The notes under the pieces were generated by a model. It saw only the letters and a list, made by a program, of their open reading frames with translations. It searched no databases and was not told where the DNA came from. From an uncultured Eubacteriales bacterium (GTDB taxonomy: Bacteria; Bacillota; Clostridia; Lachnospirales; Lachnospiraceae), in contig ONHA01000024.1 in assembly GCA_900317515.1 (NCBI GenBank), positions 1 to 40,454 of the forward strand: a DNA stretch of 40,454 nucleotides, given 5' to 3'. This document shows, piece after piece, positions 25,353-35,200 of the stretch. The translations under genes were made by a program, and so were the position numbers. Positions within the stretch are counted from its first letter, which is position 1; each line of letters begins with the position of its first letter.

Positions 25353-25390
25353 GTCAGACATCCGGGAAAAACGGTTGTCTGACTTCTTTG
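25353..25390 (+). terminator. hairpin between malQ and thyA
   Basis: An 8-bp stem GTCAGACA/TGTCTGAC (25353-25360 with 25376-25383) with an inner CCG/CGG pair, followed by TTCTTTG. It looks like a weak terminator. No promoter fits between it and the thyA start 28 bases later, so read-through from malQ or a promoter inside malQ must serve thyA. Confidence 0.55.
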
Positions 25391-25410
25391 CAGTGACCCG
25401 GGAGGTAAAC

Positions 25411-26259
25411 ATGAGCAAGGCTGACCAAATCTTTATCGACATGTGCCGCGACATCCTTGAAAACGGCACGGATACGCGCGGCGAGAAGGTACGCCCCCAC
25501 TGGGAGGACGGCACCCCGGCCTACACAATAAAGCGCTTCGGCGTCGTAAACCGCTACGACCTCCGGGAGGAGTTTCCGGCGATCACGCTGAGAAGGACGG
25601 CGCTGAAGAGCGCGATGGACGAGATCCTCTGGATCTGGCAGAGAAAATCCAACAACATTCATGACTTAAAGCCCCACATCTGGGACGAGTGGGCGGACCC
25701 GGACGGCTCGATCGGCAAGGCCTACGGCTACCAGATCGGCACCAAGTCCCGATATAAGGAAGGGATGTTCGACCAGACGGACCGGGTTTTATTTGATTTG
25801 AAGAATAACCCCTACAGCCGCCGCATCCTGACCTCGATCTACAACCATCACGACCTCTCCGAGATGAATCTCTATCCGTGCGCCTGGTCCATGACCTTCA
25901 ACGTCACCCAGAACCCGGGTGAGGAGAAGCTCACGCTGAACGCGGTGCTGAACCAGCGCTCCCAGGACGTGCTCGCGGCCAACAACTGGAACGTCTGCCA
26001 GTACGCGCTCCTTCTCATGATGTTCGCCCAGGCGTCCGACATGATCCCGGGGGAGCTCCTCCATGTGATCGCGGACGCGCACATTTACGACCGGCATGTG
26101 GATATCATCAAAGAGCTGATCTCGCGGCCGACCTACCCGGCGCCGAAGGTACGCCTGAACCCCGAAATCAAGGATTTTTATGCGTTCACGACGGATGACC
26201 TCATCGTGGAGGATTATCAGCACGGACCGCAGATCAAGGACATACCGATCGCCATCTGA
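25411..26259 (+). CDS. thyA: thymidylate synthase ThyA
   Basis: Methylates dUMP to dTMP with methylene-tetrahydrofolate. 282 residues of the Bacillus ThyA / phage phi3T ThyP3 subtype, shown by HIWDEWADPDGSIGKAYGYQIG and the late block NPEIKDFYAFTTDDLIVEDYQHG. The catalytic Cys is about residue 157 in LYPCAWSM, a variant of the usual PPC motif. RSQDVLAANNWNVCQYALLL carries the Asp/Asn that bind dUMP. GGAGG precedes the ATG at 25411. folA follows after 12 bases, the classic pairing because ThyA makes dihydrofolate. Confidence 0.95.
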   Translation: MSKADQIFIDMCRDILENGTDTRGEKVRPHWEDGTPAYTIKRFGVVNRYDLREEFPAITLRRTALKSAMDEILWIWQRKSNNIHDLKPHIWDEWADPDGSIGKAYGYQIGTKSRYKEGMFDQTDRVLFDLKNNPYSRRILTSIYNHHDLSEMNLYPCAWSMTFNVTQNPGEEKLTLNAVLNQRSQDVLAANNWNVCQYALLLMMFAQASDMIPGELLHVIADAHIYDRHVDIIKELISRPTYPAPKVRLNPEIKDFYAFTTDDLIVEDYQHGPQIKDIPIAI

Positions 26260-26271
26260 CGGAGGAACTAT

Positions 26272-26772
26272 ATGAATTTAATTGCAGCCGTAGACAGCAA
26301 ATTCGGCATCGGCCGGGACAACAAGCTCCTGGTCTCGATCCCGGAGGACATGAAATTTTTCCGCAGCACGACCATGGACAAGACCGTGATCCTGGGCCGC
26401 AGGACACTGGAATCATTTCCGAACGGGGCTCCCTTAAAGCGCCGCCGCAACATCGTGCTGACCAGAAAGGATATTGAAATCCCGGGGGCGGAGGTCGCCC
26501 ACTCGGTGGAGGAAGCGTTGGAGCTCGTAAAAAATGAAGACCCCGACAACGTCTTCGTGATCGGGGGCGAGACGGTCTACCGCGCGTTCCTTCCCTACTG
26601 CAGCCGGGCTTACCTCACAAAGATCGACTATACCTATGAGGCGGACGCATTTTTCCCGAATCTGGACGAGGATCCCGAGTGGGAGATCGAGGAGGAGAGC
26701 GAGGAGAAGACCTGCTTCGACCTCTGCTACGCATTTGTCACATACAGGAGAAAAGAGGGAACTCAGAAATGA
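26272..26772 (+). CDS. folA: dihydrofolate reductase
   Basis: Reduces dihydrofolate from the ThyA reaction to tetrahydrofolate with NADPH. 166 residues. LIAAVDSKFGIGRDNKLLVSIPEDMKFFRSTT holds the Met20-type loop and the substrate-binding acid (Glu in IPEDMKFF where Asp or Glu is usual). VILGRRTLESFP and RRNIVLTR bind NADPH, and VFVIGGETVYRAFLP is the conserved GG block. GGAGG precedes the ATG. Its stop overlaps the ispG start by four bases (ATGA), so the genes are coupled. Confidence 0.93.
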   Translation: MNLIAAVDSKFGIGRDNKLLVSIPEDMKFFRSTTMDKTVILGRRTLESFPNGAPLKRRRNIVLTRKDIEIPGAEVAHSVEEALELVKNEDPDNVFVIGGETVYRAFLPYCSRAYLTKIDYTYEADAFFPNLDEDPEWEIEEESEEKTCFDLCYAFVTYRRKEGTQK

Positions 26773-27827
26773 CCTATCGCGAACACACAAGAGCCATCCG
26801 GATCGGGAACACATACATCGGCGGCGGCCACCCGGTGACCGTCCAGTCCATGACCAACACGAAGACGGAGGACACCGAGGCCACGATCGACCAGATCCTA
26901 AGGCTCGAGAGAGCCGGCTGCGAGATCATCCGGTCCACATGTCCGACCGAGGCGGCGGCTCTTTCATTTAAGAAAATAAAAGAAGCGATCCACATCCCGA
27001 TCGTGGCGGATATTCATTTTGATTACCGGATGGCGATCGCGGCCATCGAGAACGGGGCGGACGCGATCCGCATCAACCCGGGCAACATCGGAAGCATGGA
27101 CCGCATCAAAGCGGTCGTTATGTGTGCGAAGGCCCACAGGGTTCCGATGCGGGTGGGCGTGAATTCGGGCTCCCTCGAGAAGGAGCTCGTCGCAAAGTAC
27201 GGCGGCGTGACCGCCGAGGGGCTCGTCGAGAGCGCCCTTGACAAGGTGAAGATCATCGAGGACCTGGGGTACGACCAGATGGTCATTTCCATCAAGTCCT
27301 CGGACGTCCTCATGTGCATCCGGGCCCACGAGATCATCGCGGAGAAGACCGACTATCCGCTTCACGTGGGGATCACGGAGGCCGGCACGGTCTACTCGGG
27401 CAATATCAAGTCCTCGGTGGGCCTCGGCATCATCCTGCACGAGGGGATCGGCGACACGATCCGCGTCTCCCTGACCGGAGATCCGGTGGAGGAGATCAGG
27501 ACCGGCAAATTGATCTTAAAGACCCTGGGTCTTCGGAAGGGCCAGATCGAGGTGGTCTCGTGTCCGACCTGCGGGCGGACCAACATCGACCTCATCCCGC
27601 TTGCGAACGCGGTGGAGAAGATGGTCGCGGAGTACTCGCTTGACATCAAGGTCGCGGTCATGGGCTGCGTCGTGAACGGACCCGGCGAGGCAGCCGAGGC
27701 GGATCTCGGGATCTGCGGGGGCCTGCACGAAGGTCTCCTGATCAAGAAGGGTCAGGTTGTGAGGAAGGTGCCGGAGGACCGGCTTCTGGCAGCCCTCAGG
27801 GAAGAGATAGAGAAGTTTAAGGAGTAA
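26769..27827 (+). CDS. ispG: 4-hydroxy-3-methylbut-2-en-1-yl diphosphate synthase
   Basis: Penultimate step of the MEP isoprenoid pathway; a 4Fe-4S enzyme. 352 residues. VTVQSMTNTKTEDTEATIDQI opens the TIM barrel, ADIHFDYRMAIAAIENGADAIRINPGNIG is the most conserved barrel block, and the cluster ligands are in SCPTCGR and MGCVVNGPGE, which also carries the cluster-domain Glu. The ATG at 26769 overlaps the folA stop. Here it is embedded in a nucleotide-synthesis and replication operon rather than with dxr or rseP. Confidence 0.96.
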   Translation: MTYREHTRAIRIGNTYIGGGHPVTVQSMTNTKTEDTEATIDQILRLERAGCEIIRSTCPTEAAALSFKKIKEAIHIPIVADIHFDYRMAIAAIENGADAIRINPGNIGSMDRIKAVVMCAKAHRVPMRVGVNSGSLEKELVAKYGGVTAEGLVESALDKVKIIEDLGYDQMVISIKSSDVLMCIRAHEIIAEKTDYPLHVGITEAGTVYSGNIKSSVGLGIILHEGIGDTIRVSLTGDPVEEIRTGKLILKTLGLRKGQIEVVSCPTCGRTNIDLIPLANAVEKMVAEYSLDIKVAVMGCVVNGPGEAAEADLGICGGLHEGLLIKKGQVVRKVPEDRLLAALREEIEKFKE

Positions 27828-27831
27828 GCTT

Positions 27832-30800
27832 TTGAGAAGTGTTGAGATGGAGTTTCCGAAGGCCTTTCCGAACCTTGCCTTAAGTTCGGAAGCCGGTGAG
27901 CTGATGGAGCGGGCCCGTGTTTCAAGGATCGCGGTGAACCAGGCGAAAAACCGCATGCGGGTTTACATAACATCGGATAACTGGATCAAAAAAGAATATA
28001 TATATGAGGTCGAGGACGCCATCGCATCGCAGATATTCGACAATGCCGGGATGGAGGTGAAGGTCGTCGAGCACTTCCGCCTGTCCAACCAGTACAACCC
28101 GAAGAACTTCTACCGGCTGTACCGGACCTCCATGCTCCTGGAGCTCAAGCAGGTAAGCCCGCTGCTGCACCAGACCTTCCTGCATGTAAAGCTCGATTTC
28201 GGCAAGGACGGCCAGATCGGCGTGGAGCTTCCGGATACGATGATCTCCAGGGACCGTGAGGGAGACATCGTCGACTACCTGGACAAGGTCTTCGCGGAGC
28301 GGGCGGGCTTTACGAATGTTCACTTCGTGACGTCCTATGCCGGACGGGAGGAAGGAAAGACCTTCGCCGACGAGGACGAGAAGATCGCCAACCGGGTCCG
28401 CGAGGTCGTAAAGAAGAACGAGCGCCGCAGGGAGAAGGCCGCCGAGGAAAATGAAAAGCAAAAGAAGCTCTCCAATGCCGCCGAGAAGACCTACCGGCAG
28501 CAGAAGAGCTTCATTTCCAATGACCCGAATGTCATTCTGGGCAAAAGCTTCGAGGGCGAGCCGGTCCCGATCGAGACGCTGGGGGAGGATCCCCACGAGG
28601 TCGTCGTGAAGGGCGAGGTTTTCGCCGTCGAGACCCGGGAGATCCGGAGCGGCAAGGTCATCATGAACATTTCCATCACCGACTACACGGACAGTATCCG
28701 GATGAAGCTCTGGGTGCTGCCGGAGGAGCTGGACCAGTACATGGAGGTCTTCAAAAACGGGGCCTGCTTCCTGGTCCGGGGCATGATGGCGTTCGATTCC
28801 TTCGAGAAGGAATTCATGATCAAGACCGTCTATGCGGTCAAGAAGATCGGGAGCTTCAAGGAAGGCCGCATGGACAACGCCGCGGTCAAGCGCGTGGAGC
28901 TTCACTGCCACACCAAGATGTCCGACATGGACGCGGTCTCCTCCGCGAAGGACATCATCAAGCAGGCAAAGCGCTGGGGCATGAAGGCCCTTGCGATCAC
29001 CGACCACGGGGTCGTGCAGGCGTTCCCGGAGGCCCACCACGCCTCCGACGAGAAGGATCCGGATTTCAAGGTGATCTACGGCTGCGAGGGCTACCTCGTG
29101 GACGACATGGAGAACATCATCGAGGGTCCCGATGCGCGGAGCGTCCGGGAGGATGCGGTCGTCGTCCAGACGGTCGCGACCGGAACATCCGCGGTCCGGC
29201 ACGATCTCATCGAGCTGGCCGCCGTGAAGGTCAAAAAGGGACTTCCGGCCGAAACCTTCAGCGCCGTCATCAACCCGAAAAAGCCGCTTCCCTTTGCGTT
29301 CACGAGGGAGACGGGCATCACCGACGAGATGACAGCCCGCGGGGAGGAGCTTAGAGAGGTGCTGGAGCGCTTCCTTGCATTTGCAGGGGACGCACCGCTC
29401 ATCGCGTTTGACGCACCGCTTATGGCGGGGTTCATTTCCGAAAATGCAAAGCGCCTTGAACTCGCCTTCAACCCCGCGGATCACACATTTGTGGACATCC
29501 CGGGCTGCATCCGCTACCTCTCGCCGGAGGTGAGCCGCAGCTCTTTCGACAAGCTGATCAAGGCTCTCAAGATCCCCTGTGCGGACCCCAGAAGAGCGGA
29601 GCCGCGGGCCCAGGCGCTCGCAAAAGTCTGGGCGTCCCTCCTCGATGTGATGAAGAAGCAGGAGGTGGAGACCTACGCGGACATCAACGAGCGCGGCCTC
29701 ATCTCGGAGGAGCGCATCCGCAACCTGCCCTACTACCACATTATCATACTGGCGAAAAATGAAGCCGGCCGCCGCAACCTCTACACGCTGGTCTCGGAGT
29801 CGCATCTCAAGTACTTCAAGAAGCGGCCGCGCATCCCGCGCTCGCTGCTTAATGCACACCGCGAGGGCCTCGTCTTAGGTTCCGCCTGCTCGGCGGGCGA
29901 GCTCTACCAGGCGATCCTCAAGGAGAAGCCGGCGGCGAAGATCGCCCAGATCGTGAATTTCTACGATTATCTCGAGATCCAGCCGGTCGGCAACAACGAA
30001 TACATGGTCCGCGACAAGGTGGCCGGCGTCGAGACCGACGACGACCTCCGCGAGATCAACAAAAAGATACTGAAGCTGGCGGACGATTTCGGGAAGATGT
30101 GCGTGGCGACGTGCGATGTTCATTTCCTGAATCCGGAGGATGCGATCTACCGGTCGATCATCCAGGCCGGCCACGGGTTCAAGGACGAGGGCCAGCCGCC
30201 GCTCTACCTCCACACGACGGAGGAGATGCTCGAGGAGTTCGCTTACCTTGGCGAGAAGAGGGCCTACGAGGTCGTCGTGGAAAATACAAACAGGATCTCC
30301 GACATGATCGAGCAGATCTCGCCGATCCACCCGGACAAGTGTCCGCCGGTTATCGAGAACTCCGCGGAGGACCTTGAGAACATGTGCTACGAGACCGCGC
30401 GGAAGATCTACGGGGACGATATCCCGCCGCAGGTGAAGACGAGGCTCGACAAGGAGCTCCACTCGATCATCGGCAACGGCTACGCGGTCATGTACATCAT
30501 CGCCCAGCGTCTGGTCCAGAAGTCCCGCGAGGACGGGTATCTGGTCGGCTCGCGAGGCTCGGTCGGGTCCTCCCTGGTCGCGACCATGTCCAACATCACA
30601 GAGGTCAACCCGCTGCCGCCCCACTATCTCTGCCCGGAGTGCCATTTCGTGGACTTCGATTCGGAGGAGGTAAAGGCCTACGGCGGCCGCTGCGGCGCGG
30701 ACATGCCGGACAGAGTCTGCCCGAACTGCGGGGCGCCTCTTAAAAAGATGGGCTTCGACATACCGTTCGAGACCTTCCTCGGGTTCAAGGGCGACAAGGA

Positions 30801-32235
30801 GCCTGATATCGACCTCAATTTCTCAGGCGATGAGCAGGGCGTGGCCCAGGCCTACACCGAGGTCATCTTCGGCAAGGGCCAGACCTTCAAGGCCGGCACG
30901 ATCGGCACGGTCGCGGACAAGACCGCCTACGGTCTCGCGATGCATTACTTCGAGGAGAAGGGCATCAGCAAACGGCCCTGCGAGCTGGAAAGGCTCGGCG
31001 CGGGCTGCGTCGGCGTCCGGCGGACGACCGGCCAGCATCCGGGCGGCGTCATCGTTCTGCCCAAGGGGATGGATATCAACTGGTTCACGCCGGTCCAGCA
31101 CCCCGCAAACGACATGACGTCGGATATCATCACGACGCATTTCGACTATCACTCGATCGACCGAAACCTCCTGAAGCTCGATATCCTCGGACACGATGAT
31201 CCGACGATCATCCGCATGCTGGAGGACCTCACCGGGACCAACCCGCTGGAGGTGCCGCTGGACGATCCGGGCGTACTCTCGCTCTTCACCGGGACGCAGG
31301 CGCTCGGCGTCACGCCCGAGCAGATGGGCGGGGTCGATTTAGGGGTCCTCGGGGTTCCGGAGTTCGGAACCAACTTTGTCATGGGCATGCTCAGGGACAC
31401 GAAGCCGAAGACACTCTCGGAGCTGATCCGCATTTCCGGCCTGTCCCACGGCACCAACGTCTGGCTGGACAACGCCCAGTACTTCATCAAAAACGGGGAC
31501 TGCACGCTGGGTACCGCCATCTGCACCCGCGACGACATCATGCTGAACCTGATCGCGTGGGGCGTGGAGCCGGAGCACTCCTTCAAGATCATGGAGGCGG
31601 TTCGAAAGGGCAAGGGCTTAAAGCCCGACCAGGAAAATGAAATGCGCGAGCACGGCGTGCCGGAATGGTACATCGAATCCTGCAAGCGTATCAAGTACAT
31701 GTTCCCGAAGGCGCATGCGGCGGCCTACGTCATGAACGCGTTCCGCATCGCCTACTATAAGATCAATTATCCGCTGGCTTACTATGCGGCCATGTTCTCG
31801 ATCCGGGTCACGACCTTTGACTATGCGATCATGGCCCGCGGCCGTAAGGTCATGGAGGACTATGCGGAGAGCCTGCGGGAGAAGGAAGCTCTCTCGCCTA
31901 AGGAAGAGGAAATGCTGAAGGACATGATGATCGTCCGCGAGATGTATGCGAGAGGGTTTTCATTTCACACGCTGGACCTCTTCAAGGCGAAGGCGACCCG
32001 CTTTACGATTGTCGACGGTAAGCTCATGCCGTCGATCAACTCCATCGCCGGGCTCGGGGAGAGCGTGGCGGTGCAGATCGAGGAGGAGGCTCAAAAAGGG
32101 CCCTTCCTCTCCAAGGATGATTTCCGGGTGCGCACCAGGGCATCCGGCACGATCATCGAGCTCCTCGAGAGCCTCGGCATCCTGTCGGGGATCCCGGAGA
32201 CCAACCAGATATCACTGTTTGACATGGTAATGTGA
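27832..32235 (+). CDS. polC: DNA polymerase III alpha subunit, PolC type, with degenerate exonuclease domain
   Basis: Gram-positive replicative polymerase, 1467 residues. In order: N-terminal domain, OB fold (about 250-335), PHP domain part 1 (VELHCHTKMSDMD, ITDHGVV, YGCEGYLVDD), inserted exonuclease domain (about 437-610), PHP part 2 (ATCDVHFLN), zinc finger CPEC...CPNC, palm with PDIDLNFSGDEQ and GTIGTVADKTAYG, fingers and C-terminus ending NQISLFDMV. The polymerase acids are intact. In the exonuclease domain the scaffold is kept (SAV...IELAAVKV, TGITDEM), but motif I D-x-E is Q446/V448, the motif II Asp is M531, and the motif III His and Asp are R587 and R592. The TTG start at 27832 has AAGGAG; an ATG at 27847 has no ribosome site. 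It begins 4 bases after ispG. Confidence 0.95.
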   Translation: MRSVEMEFPKAFPNLALSSEAGELMERARVSRIAVNQAKNRMRVYITSDNWIKKEYIYEVEDAIASQIFDNAGMEVKVVEHFRLSNQYNPKNFYRLYRTSMLLELKQVSPLLHQTFLHVKLDFGKDGQIGVELPDTMISRDREGDIVDYLDKVFAERAGFTNVHFVTSYAGREEGKTFADEDEKIANRVREVVKKNERRREKAAEENEKQKKLSNAAEKTYRQQKSFISNDPNVILGKSFEGEPVPIETLGEDPHEVVVKGEVFAVETREIRSGKVIMNISITDYTDSIRMKLWVLPEELDQYMEVFKNGACFLVRGMMAFDSFEKEFMIKTVYAVKKIGSFKEGRMDNAAVKRVELHCHTKMSDMDAVSSAKDIIKQAKRWGMKALAITDHGVVQAFPEAHHASDEKDPDFKVIYGCEGYLVDDMENIIEGPDARSVREDAVVVQTVATGTSAVRHDLIELAAVKVKKGLPAETFSAVINPKKPLPFAFTRETGITDEMTARGEELREVLERFLAFAGDAPLIAFDAPLMAGFISENAKRLELAFNPADHTFVDIPGCIRYLSPEVSRSSFDKLIKALKIPCADPRRAEPRAQALAKVWASLLDVMKKQEVETYADINERGLISEERIRNLPYYHIIILAKNEAGRRNLYTLVSESHLKYFKKRPRIPRSLLNAHREGLVLGSACSAGELYQAILKEKPAAKIAQIVNFYDYLEIQPVGNNEYMVRDKVAGVETDDDLREINKKILKLADDFGKMCVATCDVHFLNPEDAIYRSIIQAGHGFKDEGQPPLYLHTTEEMLEEFAYLGEKRAYEVVVENTNRISDMIEQISPIHPDKCPPVIENSAEDLENMCYETARKIYGDDIPPQVKTRLDKELHSIIGNGYAVMYIIAQRLVQKSREDGYLVGSRGSVGSSLVATMSNITEVNPLPPHYLCPECHFVDFDSEEVKAYGGRCGADMPDRVCPNCGAPLKKMGFDIPFETFLGFKGDKEPDIDLNFSGDEQGVAQAYTEVIFGKGQTFKAGTIGTVADKTAYGLAMHYFEEKGISKRPCELERLGAGCVGVRRTTGQHPGGVIVLPKGMDINWFTPVQHPANDMTSDIITTHFDYHSIDRNLLKLDILGHDDPTIIRMLEDLTGTNPLEVPLDDPGVLSLFTGTQALGVTPEQMGGVDLGVLGVPEFGTNFVMGMLRDTKPKTLSELIRISGLSHGTNVWLDNAQYFIKNGDCTLGTAICTRDDIMLNLIAWGVEPEHSFKIMEAVRKGKGLKPDQENEMREHGVPEWYIESCKRIKYMFPKAHAAAYVMNAFRIAYYKINYPLAYYAAMFSIRVTTFDYAIMARGRKVMEDYAESLREKEALSPKEEEMLKDMMIVREMYARGFSFHTLDLFKAKATRFTIVDGKLMPSINSIAGLGESVAVQIEEEAQKGPFLSKDDFRVRTRASGTIIELLESLGILSGIPETNQISLFDMVM

Positions 32236-32246
32236 GGACGTAAGCT

Positions 32247-35200
32247 TTGATCAGGACGTTAGGAGAAGAGAAGGACAGGAGAAAAGATAGCGGCTTTACC
32301 GCGATCACGGAGCTTTACGTGAACGCGGAGGCGCCCGCCGGGGATGTCAGGCGGGACAAACTGCGCATCAGGAATGCCGGCGAAAGCCGGCTTCTGGGAG
32401 ATGTCTTTGTCACCACTCCCCGGATCCGCGTGAAGGAGAAAAAAATCAGAGGAGCGGAATTCGAGGTTCCCTACCTGGTGAATCTCGAAGGCCTTCAGCC
32501 CGGCGAAGCGGCGGAAGGAGAGATCCTCTTTTCGACAAATGACGGGGAGTACAAGGTCCCCGTCAGGGTGCGCGCGGCGGACAGGAAGCTCGTCGGCGGC
32601 GGCCGGGAGATCAGGAATCTTGACGACTTTACGGCGCTTGCCGAGCAGAATCCGGCCGAGGCGCTCCGGATCTTTGAGAGCGCGGGCTTTTATAAGCTCC
32701 TTACCGGGGAAACGACCCGCCTTCATGCGCTGGCGCAGGGGCTTAAGAGAAGTCCGGTCACCCGGGGGAGCATGGAGGAGTTTCTGGTCCTTGCAGGCAA
32801 AAAAGACCCCGTTCACCTCAGCGGGGGCTTTAAGGCGAGGGAATTTCCTGCGGTCAGCAGCTCCGAGAAGGAAGTGCTTCGGCTTGTGAAGAGCGGCTGG
32901 GGCTGCACGGATATCAGGGTCGAAGCGGAAGGAGAGTTCATCGAGCTTCCGAAGGACCGCTTCAGCGAGGAGGATTTCTTCGGCTCGGTCCTCGACATCG
33001 AGTACATCATACGGGCGGAGAAGCTCTCCCCGGGCAGAAATTTCGGCAGGATCCGGATCATCTGTCCGGAGGGAGACTTTGAGCTGCCGATATCGGCCAG
33101 TCCGGTCAGTGCCGGGGATGCCGATGAGGAGCCGGACACGAAGAAGATCAGAGCCCGGCTCATGAGAGACCTCATTGATTATGGCACGGGGGTGAGAACC
33201 GCGGACGAATTTGCCAACCGGACCCGCAAGAATCTTGCGGTCTGGCCGGGCGGGGAGGCTCCGTCTGCCCTGCAGCTTTTGGGCGTCTACGCGGAGGAGA
33301 AGGCAGGCCGGCATGAGCGCGCGCTCGAGCTTCTGCGCGGCATCTCGGCTCACGATTTTACCGGGGAATCCGCGTCCGTGAAGGCAGGCTTCCTCTATAT
33401 CGGCCTCATGACCGGGCAGCTCATAAATGACGAGGAGACGATCATCGAGCGCATCCGGGAGTGGCAGACGCGGAACCGCGAGGATCTGTACCTCACCCTC
33501 ATGCGCCTCATGACGGACCCGACGCTCAGGAGAATGCCGGACCGGCAGAGCGTCTATTTCTACGAACTCTATGATATGGGCGTGAACAGCCCGCTCCTCT
33601 ATCTTGCGGCTCTGCGGTTTTATGCCGAGCATCCGGAGCTCTTTACGAGAGTTGATGCGTTTATGTGGCACATGCTGGCCTGGGGAGCCAAGAATCTCTA
33701 TCTCCCCGAGGAGCTGGCGCTCAAGGTGTCCTACCTCACGATCAACGACCGGAAGACCGGGAGCATCGCCCTGAGGGTCCTCAAAGCCGCCTTCAAACTC
33801 TATGACAGGGACGCCATCCTGACCGCGATCGTGCGGCTTCTCATCCGGTTTGCGCCGGGAGACGCGGAGAGCTTCCCGTGGTTCTACAAGGCGGTGGAGC
33901 GGGAGATACAGGTCACCCGCCTCTATACGTGCTTTATCGAAGCCATGCCGGAGATAAGCCGGGAGCCGATCCCGAAGGTGATTCTCCGCTACCTGATGCG
34001 GGAGGATCATATTTCCGAGAAAAAGAGGGCCTTCATCTACGCCTCGGTCATCAAGAACCGGACCCGCGACCCGGAAACCTACGGCATGCTCCTTGAGATG
34101 ATGCGGGAATTTGCCGATGAATCCCTTATGAGAGGGCGCATCGGGCGGGACTATGCGGTCCTGTACCGGAATTTTGAAGAAACGATCGGCGAGACCGGGC
34201 GGGGTATCCGCCTCGCGGAGAATATCTTCACGGAGCGCATCTTTACGGACGACCCGCGCGCCCGCGAGGCAGCTGTCTACCACTACGGGCTGAAGAACCC
34301 GGATATCTATCCGCTCCGGAACGGGGAGGCGCTGATCAGATGCTGGACGGACGATGCGGCGATCCTCTTCTCCGACGGGCGCGGCAGATATTTTGCCTCG
34401 TCGGTGGTCTACACCCGGGAGACGCTCATGGAGAAGGAGCCGATGCTGTCAGCGCTTCTGGCCTTCGGCATCCCCTACCCGGGACTCTGGCTCTCCTCGT
34501 CGGTGCGGAACGGAAAGCTTAAGGCCGTGGACGTTCGAACGGTGGATGCCTTCCGGGAGATGGAGAGGAGCGGTCTCTTTGCCGACGACTTCCGGGATAC
34601 GGTCCGGAAGATGCTGCTCACCTATTATCTTGACAATGCGGAAAATGAAACCATCGACCGCTACCTCACCGAAATCGATCTCGACGATTACGCGAGGGCC
34701 GACCGGGCCAGATTTATCACCCTCCTCATTCGAAGAGGGTTCGAGGAGGCCGCTTACGAGCTTCTGCGCCGCTGCGGCGCTGAGGGCGTTACGCCGGAGG
34801 ATCTCCTGACCTGTGCCGATGCGATGACGGAGGCATTTGACAACGCCTACGACGAGACGCTTCTCTATATCTGCATGCAGGCGCTTCGGGGCGAGGCGGT
34901 CAGCGAGGCAGTCCTCATCTATCTGGAGCGCTGGTTTGACGGGGCGATTGCCGATATGCTGCTCATAAGGAAGCACCTTGCCAGCATGGAGATCACGAGC
35001 GGCAACCTGGATGACCGGATACTCCGCCGAGCGGCCTTTACGGGGACGCTCCTGCCGCGGGATGCGGGCGTGCTTTTCGCCTACGAGAAGCTGGCGGGGA
35101 ACCCGGAGGTCTCCTCGGCCTACGCGGATTTTGAGTGCAGGAAGACATTCGAGGAGGACGGCCTTATCAGCCCCGACACGGCGTACCTGGTCTCCCACCT

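Noticed and set aside
27922-34283. Long minus-strand open frames opposite polC (27922-29859) and the DUF5717-like gene (32259-34283)
   Set aside because: They are shadows of the GC-rich coding strand, with low-complexity Arg/Leu/Asp sequence and no domain.
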